Positions 14,639 through 18,374 of a stretch of 18,374 nucleotides of DNA are shown piece by piece. Within the stretch, counting starts at the first letter, position 1. Every line of letters begins with the position of its first letter. Origin of the DNA: Akkermansiaceae bacterium UBA5020. GTDB taxonomy: Bacteria > Verrucomicrobiota > Verrucomicrobiia > Verrucomicrobiales > DEV007. A program made the translations under genes and the position numbers. The stretch spans positions 1 to 18,374 of the forward strand of contig DGXY01000128.1 in the NCBI GenBank assembly GCA_002396885.1. Reading direction: 5' to 3'. The notes under the pieces were generated by a model, which searched no databases, was not told the DNA's origin, and saw nothing but the letters and a program-made list of their open reading frames with translations.

Positions 14639-17149
14639 TCAAAATCGGAGCAAAAACTCGTTGGTGCCGAAGAGGGCACGGGCCAATTCGGTCCAGGCGG
14701 CGATATCATCACCTCCGACCCGGGTCTCGGCGAGAAAGGCGAGGGCGTCTTCCCGCTCCACATCGGTGACGGGACGATTGAGGACGCGCCGCCAGAGCCG
14801 CCCGAGGCGTTCCTCGTCGGAGTCACGAGCCTTCAGCAAATCGTCCGCCAGATCGGCGGCGCGCTGGCGGATCAGATCGGCATTCAGCAGGTAAAGGGAT
14901 TGGGTCGGCACGGTGGTCTCGTTCCGTTTCCCGGTGAGCTGGGCGGGCTGGGGAAAATCAAAGACGTCGCGGAGCCGCGCCGTGCCGGGCTGCGTGCCGG
15001 TGCGGACCACGGGTAGATAAAGGGTGCGTTCATAGGCCTGCGAAGCTCGCTCCGTCTTGATCGCGAACTGGGGATGATTGCCTTTTTCGTTGAGGGGAAG
15101 TCCGGAGAGATTTTCGGGAAACTCCAGCGGCAATCCCGGACCTCCCGCGGGCGCGGCGAGGCGTCCGCTGGCCACGAGCATGGCGTCGCGGATCGACTCG
15201 GCATCGAGCCGCTGGCGGTTCATGCGCCAGAGGAGTTTGTTCTCGGGGTCGATCTTGTTTCTTCCAGCAGATTCAGGGAGTCCATCAGATTGGGATGGAT
15301 TGTTTTCTGAATCTGCTGGAGCCCCCTCGCTCGAAAGGCGATAGGCTCTCGAAAGCGCGAGGGTGCGGATGAGTTTCTTCTGTGACCAGCCCTCCGCCAT
15401 GAAGCGATGCGCGAGATGATCGAGCAGCTCGGGATGACTCGGGGTTTCGCCGCGGACGCCGAAATAATCGACGCTGCGCACCAAGCCTTCGCCGAAGAGT
15501 TTCTGCCAGACGCGGTTTACCGCTACCCTGGCGGTCAGTGGATTCCGCGCGTCGGCGACCCAGTCGGCGAGCTGGAGGCGACCGCTTTGCCCGGCCGGGA
15601 TCGCCGGTTGCGGCCCCCACATCGCGACACGGACAAGCCCGCGTGGCATCGTGTCGCCGAGAGCGTAGGGATTGCCCCGGATCGTCACGCGCATGTCGGC
15701 GGGCTGCCCGACATCGGCCACGGCAAGGGCCTGCGGTTTGCCGGGATGAAAATACTCGCCGTGGCCGATACGGAGGTCGAGTGCCTTGATCTTCGAGGTC
15801 AGTTCATCTAGGCGCTTCTTGCTTTCCGCGTCCGTTTTCCCGGCGAGGGCTTTCGACTCGGATTCCAGCCCGGCCTTTTCCTGCCGCCACGCCGCGAGGG
15901 TCTGCTCGTGCTTCGCACCGAGGCGGCGGTCTTCCTCCAGCTCCGGCAGGGGCACGCGGTGGACGTTGCTCCAGATCCCGTGGCGGGTCTTGAAGGTGGT
16001 CTTCGTGCTGCGGAACATGCCGGCGAGGGCGTAGTAATCCTGCTGGCCGATGGCGTCGAATTTGTGGTCGTGGCAGCGCACGCAGCCGAGCGTCATGCCG
16101 AGAAAGACGGCCCCTACCTTGTTGACCTGGCCGTCGATGAAGTCGTGCTCCATCTTCAGTTTGTCGATCGCGTTGATATCGACATCTCCGAGGACGATGA
16201 AGCCGGTCGCGATGAGCTGCTCGCGACGTTGTTCCGGCGATGCGGCGGGCAGCAGGTCGCCCGCGAGCTGCTCGCGGACAAAACGGTCGTAGGGTTTGTC
16301 GGAATGATAGGATTCGACGAGGTAGTCGCGGTAGCGCCAGGCGTGCTCGGCGAAGATTTTCCCCTCGGTGCCGATCTGCTCGGCGTAGCCGACGAGATCG
16401 AGCCAGTGCCGCGCCCAGCGCTCGGCGTAGGCGCGCGAAGCGAGGAGACGATCGACGACACGTTCGTGGGACTGGTCCGAGTGGTCCGCGAGAAAGGCGG
16501 CGATTTCGTTCTCGGTCGGCGGCAGTCCGGTGAGGTCGAAGGTGACGCGGCGCAGCCAAGTGTGCGGTTCCGCCTCGGCGACCGGCGTGAGCCCGGCGGC
16601 TTCGAGCTTTGCCAAAAGGAAGGCATCGACTTCGGAGAGCGGCCAGGCCTGATCCCGCACGAGCGACGGGGCGCTGTCGCGCAACGGCTGGTAGGCCCAG
16701 TGTTTCCGGCCTTCCTCCAGATCGATGCCCGGCTTCACCGCGACCGCGGCGGTTTCGCGCGGGTCGTGCGCGCCGCGGGCGACCCACTGCTCGAGCACGG
16801 CGATTTCGCCCGGGGTGAGTTTCGCTTTCGGCGGCATCTCCATGTCGGGATTCGCGTAGCGCACCGCCTCGATGATCCGGCTCTTCTCCAACGAGCCCGG
16901 CACTATCGCCGGACCACTGTCGCCGCCCGCCTGCCAACCCGAGCGTGAGTCGAGCACGAGGCCTCCCTTGATCTTCTCGCCGTGGGAATGGCATTCGTAG
17001 CATCGCTCGCGCAGGATGGGCTCGACCTGTTCGCGGAAAAAGGCGTCGTCGGACCCGTGCGCCGCAGCGCTGAGGCCGGCCACCACCCCGATCCAAACGA
17101 GGCGGGGGATTCGGCGGTCAGACGCAAGCTGATGGGGGAGTGAGGGCAT
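14639..17149 (-). CDS. PSCyt1-DUF1549 (PSCyt2)-DUF1553 (PSD1) protein with c-type heme motifs
   Basis: This 836-residue protein is exported (hydrophobic segment about 17-30). The PSCyt1 domain has heme motif CYECH (50-54) and a possible distal Met in DMEMPPKAKLTPGE. DUF1549 follows (about 150-385), with LRRVTFDLTGLPPT, ERWARHWLDLVGYAEQ and a second heme-like motif CVRCHDHKFD (356-365). A charged coiled-coil segment lies at about 403-462, then DUF1553 (about 525-830) with RVAVNRVWQKLFGEGLV, DPENKLLWRMNRQRLDAESIRDAML and VPTQSLYLLN. Residues 610-629 are an in-frame palindromic insertion not expected in the family. It forms an operon with the DUF1501 gene and is divergent from a LysR gene. Its biochemical role is unknown; a role with periplasmic electron transfer or polysaccharide breakdown is often suggested. 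Confidence 0.93.
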   Translation of the reverse strand: MPSLPHQLASDRRIPRLVWIGVVAGLSAAAHGSDDAFFREQVEPILRERCYECHSHGEKIKGGLVLDSRSGWQAGGDSGPAIVPGSLEKSRIIEAVRYANPDMEMPPKAKLTPGEIAVLEQWVARGAHDPRETAAVAVKPGIDLEEGRKHWAYQPLRDSAPSLVRDQAWPLSEVDAFLLAKLEAAGLTPVAEAEPHTWLRRVTFDLTGLPPTENEIAAFLADHSDQSHERVVDRLLASRAYAERWARHWLDLVGYAEQIGTEGKIFAEHAWRYRDYLVESYHSDKPYDRFVREQLAGDLLPAASPEQRREQLIATGFIVLGDVDINAIDKLKMEHDFIDGQVNKVGAVFLGMTLGCVRCHDHKFDAIGQQDYYALAGMFRSTKTTFKTRHGIWSNVHRVPLPELEEDRRLGAKHEQTLAAWRQEKAGLESESKALAGKTDAESKKRLDELTSKIKALDLRIGHGEYFHPGKPQALAVADVGQPADMRVTIRGNPYALGDTMPRGLVRVAMWGPQPAIPAGQSGRLQLADWVADARNPLTARVAVNRVWQKLFGEGLVRSVDYFGVRGETPSHPELLDHLAHRFMAEGWSQKKLIRTLALSRAYRLSSEGAPADSENNPSQSDGLPESAGRNKIDPENKLLWRMNRQRLDAESIRDAMLVASGRLAAPAGGPGLPLEFPENLSGLPLNEKGNHPQFAIKTERASQAYERTLYLPVVRTGTQPGTARLRDVFDFPQPAQLTGKRNETTVPTQSLYLLNADLIRQRAADLADDLLKARDSDEERLGRLWRRVLNRPVTDVEREDALAFLAETRVGGDDIAAWTELARALFGTNEFLLRF
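15264..15321. repeat. Palindromic element inserted in frame within the DUF1553 region
   Basis: TCCAGCAGATTCAG (15264-15277) and CTGAATCTGCTGGA (15308-15321) form a 14-bp perfect inverted repeat around a 30-nt, AT-richer loop. It encodes a polar Ser/Asn/Pro/Glu-rich segment (residues 610-629) between SRAYRLSSEG and KIDPENKLLWR, which in relatives I recall are joined by a short linker. The reading frame is kept. Confidence 0.7.
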
Positions 17150-17220
17150 GCTGATCCGGTCGACTAGGAAAGCATGGCTCCCCGCCCGCCCGACGGCAAA
17201 GACGCGATTGCGTTGTCTCC

Positions 17221-17237
17221 ATTGATATTTTCCTAAT
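17221..17237. promoter_or_regulatory. LysR-type box 1 (ATT-N11-AAT)
   Basis: ATTGATATTTTCCTAAT fits the T-N11-A consensus of LysR regulators with 3-bp arms. It lies in the 107-bp divergent gap between the LysR gene and the DUF1549 gene, 21 bp (two helical turns) before the second box. Its inner sequence is AT-rich and less symmetric than box 2. Confidence 0.55.
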
Positions 17238-17241
17238 CGGC

Positions 17242-17258
17242 ATTACCTCAGGGGTAAT
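17242..17258. promoter_or_regulatory. LysR-type box 2 overlapping the LysR start codon
   Basis: ATTACC-TCAGG-GGTAAT is a 6-bp perfect inverted repeat (7 bp, CATTACC/GGTAATG, at 17241-17259) and also fits ATT-N11-AAT. It covers the AGGGGT ribosome-binding stretch and the ATG (17257-17259) of the LysR gene, so binding there should repress the gene itself. Confidence 0.65.
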
Positions 17259-18222
17259 GAAAGCGAAAGCGCGTGCCGCCGTCACGGAGGAGAGACACTA
17301 TTTCAAGGAAGTCCGTTTTCGCCAGATCCGTGCGCTGGTCGAGACGGCGCGCTGCGGCAGCTTCGCCGAGGCCTCGCGGCAGCTCGGCATGGCGACGCCT
17401 TCGGTGTGGCGGCAGGTGCGCGCGCTCGAGGAGGAGTATGGCGTCTCCCTCGTCGTGGCGCGCGGGCAGGAATTGCACCTGACCGGAGATGGGGAACTGC
17501 TCGCCGATCTCGCCGGTCCCATCGTCGAGGGCTTCGACTCCCTGCGGCGGGTCTTCGCCGACCGCCAGGGCAAGACCGAACGCATCCTCCGCGTCGCCGC
17601 CCCTGCCACCGTACTCAACAGTTCGCTGCGTGAACCCGTGGCGGACTACCAGCGGACCCACGCGAACGTGAAGCTCTCGCTCATCGACGCCCCTTCCCGG
17701 GACGCCTTGACCCTGCTCGCGGAAGACCGGGCGGACCTCGCGATCATCGGGCAGCCCGAGGGCATGGAGGTTCCGGCGCGTTTCGAGGCGGTGCCGCTCG
17801 CGAGGTTCGCCTTCCAGGCCGTCTGCCTTGCCACGAATCCCTTCGCCGCGATCCGGAAACCGACCCTGCGCGACCTCCTCCGCCAACCGCTCATCCTCGC
17901 GGGCGAGGCCTCGAGTTCGCGGATGCAGTTCGACCACCTCGTCGCCAAGGCCGGTCTCGCCGACCGGGTCAACATCTGCCTCACCGCCAACAATCTCGCC
18001 CTCATTCTGAACTACGTCGCCATCGGCATGGGCGTCGCCCTGATCACGCGTCCGGCGCGGGAAGCCACCCCGATTCCGCCCGAACTGGAACAGCAACTCG
18101 TCTTCCGCGATCTCTCGCACATCCTCGGCCACGAGCAGGTCGTCCTCCTCCATCCGCGCGGACGGCACGAGTTGTCTCACGTGCGTTCCTTTCGCGAGCG
18201 GGTCGTGGCGGAGCTGGGGTAG
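17257..18222 (+). CDS. LysR-family transcriptional regulator
   Basis: This 321-residue protein has the normal LysR length. The winged helix-turn-helix occupies about residues 20-80 (FRQIRALVETARCGSFAEASRQLGMATPSVWRQVRALEEEYGVSLVVARGQELHLTGDGELL), after a slightly long N-terminal tail of about 19 residues. A LysR substrate-binding (periplasmic-binding-like) domain starts near RILRVAAPATV and includes LAEDRADLAIIGQPE and ILNYVAIGMGVALITRPA. The only usable start is the ATG at 17257, with AGGGG just before it. It is divergent from the DUF1549-DUF1501 operon with two T-N11-A boxes between them, so it probably controls that operon and itself. The effector is unknown. Confidence 0.93.
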   Translation: MKAKARAAVTEERHYFKEVRFRQIRALVETARCGSFAEASRQLGMATPSVWRQVRALEEEYGVSLVVARGQELHLTGDGELLADLAGPIVEGFDSLRRVFADRQGKTERILRVAAPATVLNSSLREPVADYQRTHANVKLSLIDAPSRDALTLLAEDRADLAIIGQPEGMEVPARFEAVPLARFAFQAVCLATNPFAAIRKPTLRDLLRQPLILAGEASSSRMQFDHLVAKAGLADRVNICLTANNLALILNYVAIGMGVALITRPAREATPIPPELEQQLVFRDLSHILGHEQVVLLHPRGRHELSHVRSFRERVVAELG

Positions 18223-18232
18223 CCAAGGGGTG

Positions 18233-18265
18233 GGACAAAGAAATGGGGAATTCAATCCCTTGTCC
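18233..18265. other. Hairpin downstream of the LysR gene
   Basis: GGACAA (18233-18238) pairs with TTGTCC (18260-18265), and GGG (18246-18248) may pair with CCC (18257-18259). It starts 10 bp after the LysR stop but lacks a T-run, so it is at most a weak terminator or an mRNA 3' end stabiliser. Confidence 0.3.
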
Positions 18266-18309
18266 TGATTCCCGTGTCCGATCTCAGGGTGCCTGCCATT
18301 TTTCCCGGG

Positions 18310-18374
18310 TCATTCGGACGCGAACTCCAGCCGCAGGTCCGACGGCTCCCGCAGCGTGGCGTTGAGCCAGAAAA
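18310..18374 (-). CDS. Partial CDS: C-terminal end of an unidentified protein
   Basis: Reading the minus strand from the right edge, one frame runs without a stop to TGA at 18312-18310 and gives FWLNATLREPSDLRLEFASE. The amphipathic, ordinary composition looks like a real protein tail, but 20 residues are too few for a family call. The 87 bp between the LysR stop and this stop hold only the hairpin noted there. Confidence 0.4.
   Translation of the reverse strand, partial: FWLNATLREPSDLRLEFASE

Noticed and set aside
15804..17096. 430-aa open frame on the - strand
   Set aside because: Arg/Pro/Ala-rich frame-shifted shadow of the PSCyt1/DUF1549 gene.

Overview
The window looks like chromosomal DNA of a high-GC member of the Verrucomicrobiota. 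The reasons are the pair of a PSCyt1/DUF1549/DUF1553 cytochrome-like protein with a DUF1501 protein (a hallmark of Planctomycetes and Verrucomicrobia), a BamB-like PQQ beta-propeller protein, a Yellow/MRJP-family protein, an hprK-ptsH-ptsI cluster, start codons mostly without a clear Shine-Dalgarno sequence, and dispersed palindromic repeats together with a RAYT-like transposase tail. The assignment is inferred from gene content only.

Layout. 1-173: the C-terminal end of a probable REP-associated (IS200/RAYT-type) transposase. 174-815: no protein gene; it holds a candidate structured RNA (about 205-465) that ends in a strong intrinsic terminator. 816-1697 (+): a trypsin-like serine protease lipoprotein. 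9776 down to 1763 (-): an unbroken same-strand string of tetR, ECF sigma factor, hprK, ptsH, ptsI, MRJP/Yellow-like secreted protein, prmC and murA. 9815-10160: a gene-free repeat cluster. 11705-10161 (-): PQQ beta-propeller protein. 11904-13211 (+): GT4-type glycosyltransferase. 17149-13222 (-): the PSCyt1/DUF1549/DUF1553 gene followed 7 bp later by the DUF1501 gene. 17257-18222 (+): a LysR regulator divergent from that pair. 18310-18374 (-): the tail of an unidentified gene.

How the genes may work together. HprK, HPr (His15 and Ser46 both present) and Enzyme I form a complete phosphorelay core, but no Enzyme II is present here, which suits a regulatory PTS. It lies upstream of murA, the first committed step of peptidoglycan synthesis. 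The TetR gene has a near-perfect ACAGAC-N2-GTCTGT operator just in front of it, and a near-copy lies inside a plausible promoter of the ECF sigma gene. TetR therefore probably represses itself and the sigma factor. The LysR gene has two ATT-N11-AAT boxes exactly 21 bp apart in its intergenic region with the DUF1549/DUF1501 operon, the textbook arrangement for a LysR regulator controlling a divergent promoter and itself.

The most unusual items are small-scale. A 14-bp perfect inverted repeat element sits in frame inside the DUF1549/DUF1553 gene and adds about 20 residues. A 208-bp palindrome-ended repeat element contains two 55-bp tandem copies that differ only by transitions. The structured RNA candidate near the left end fits no family I could assign. 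I found no CRISPR array, tRNA, rRNA, intact insertion sequence or clear new defence system.
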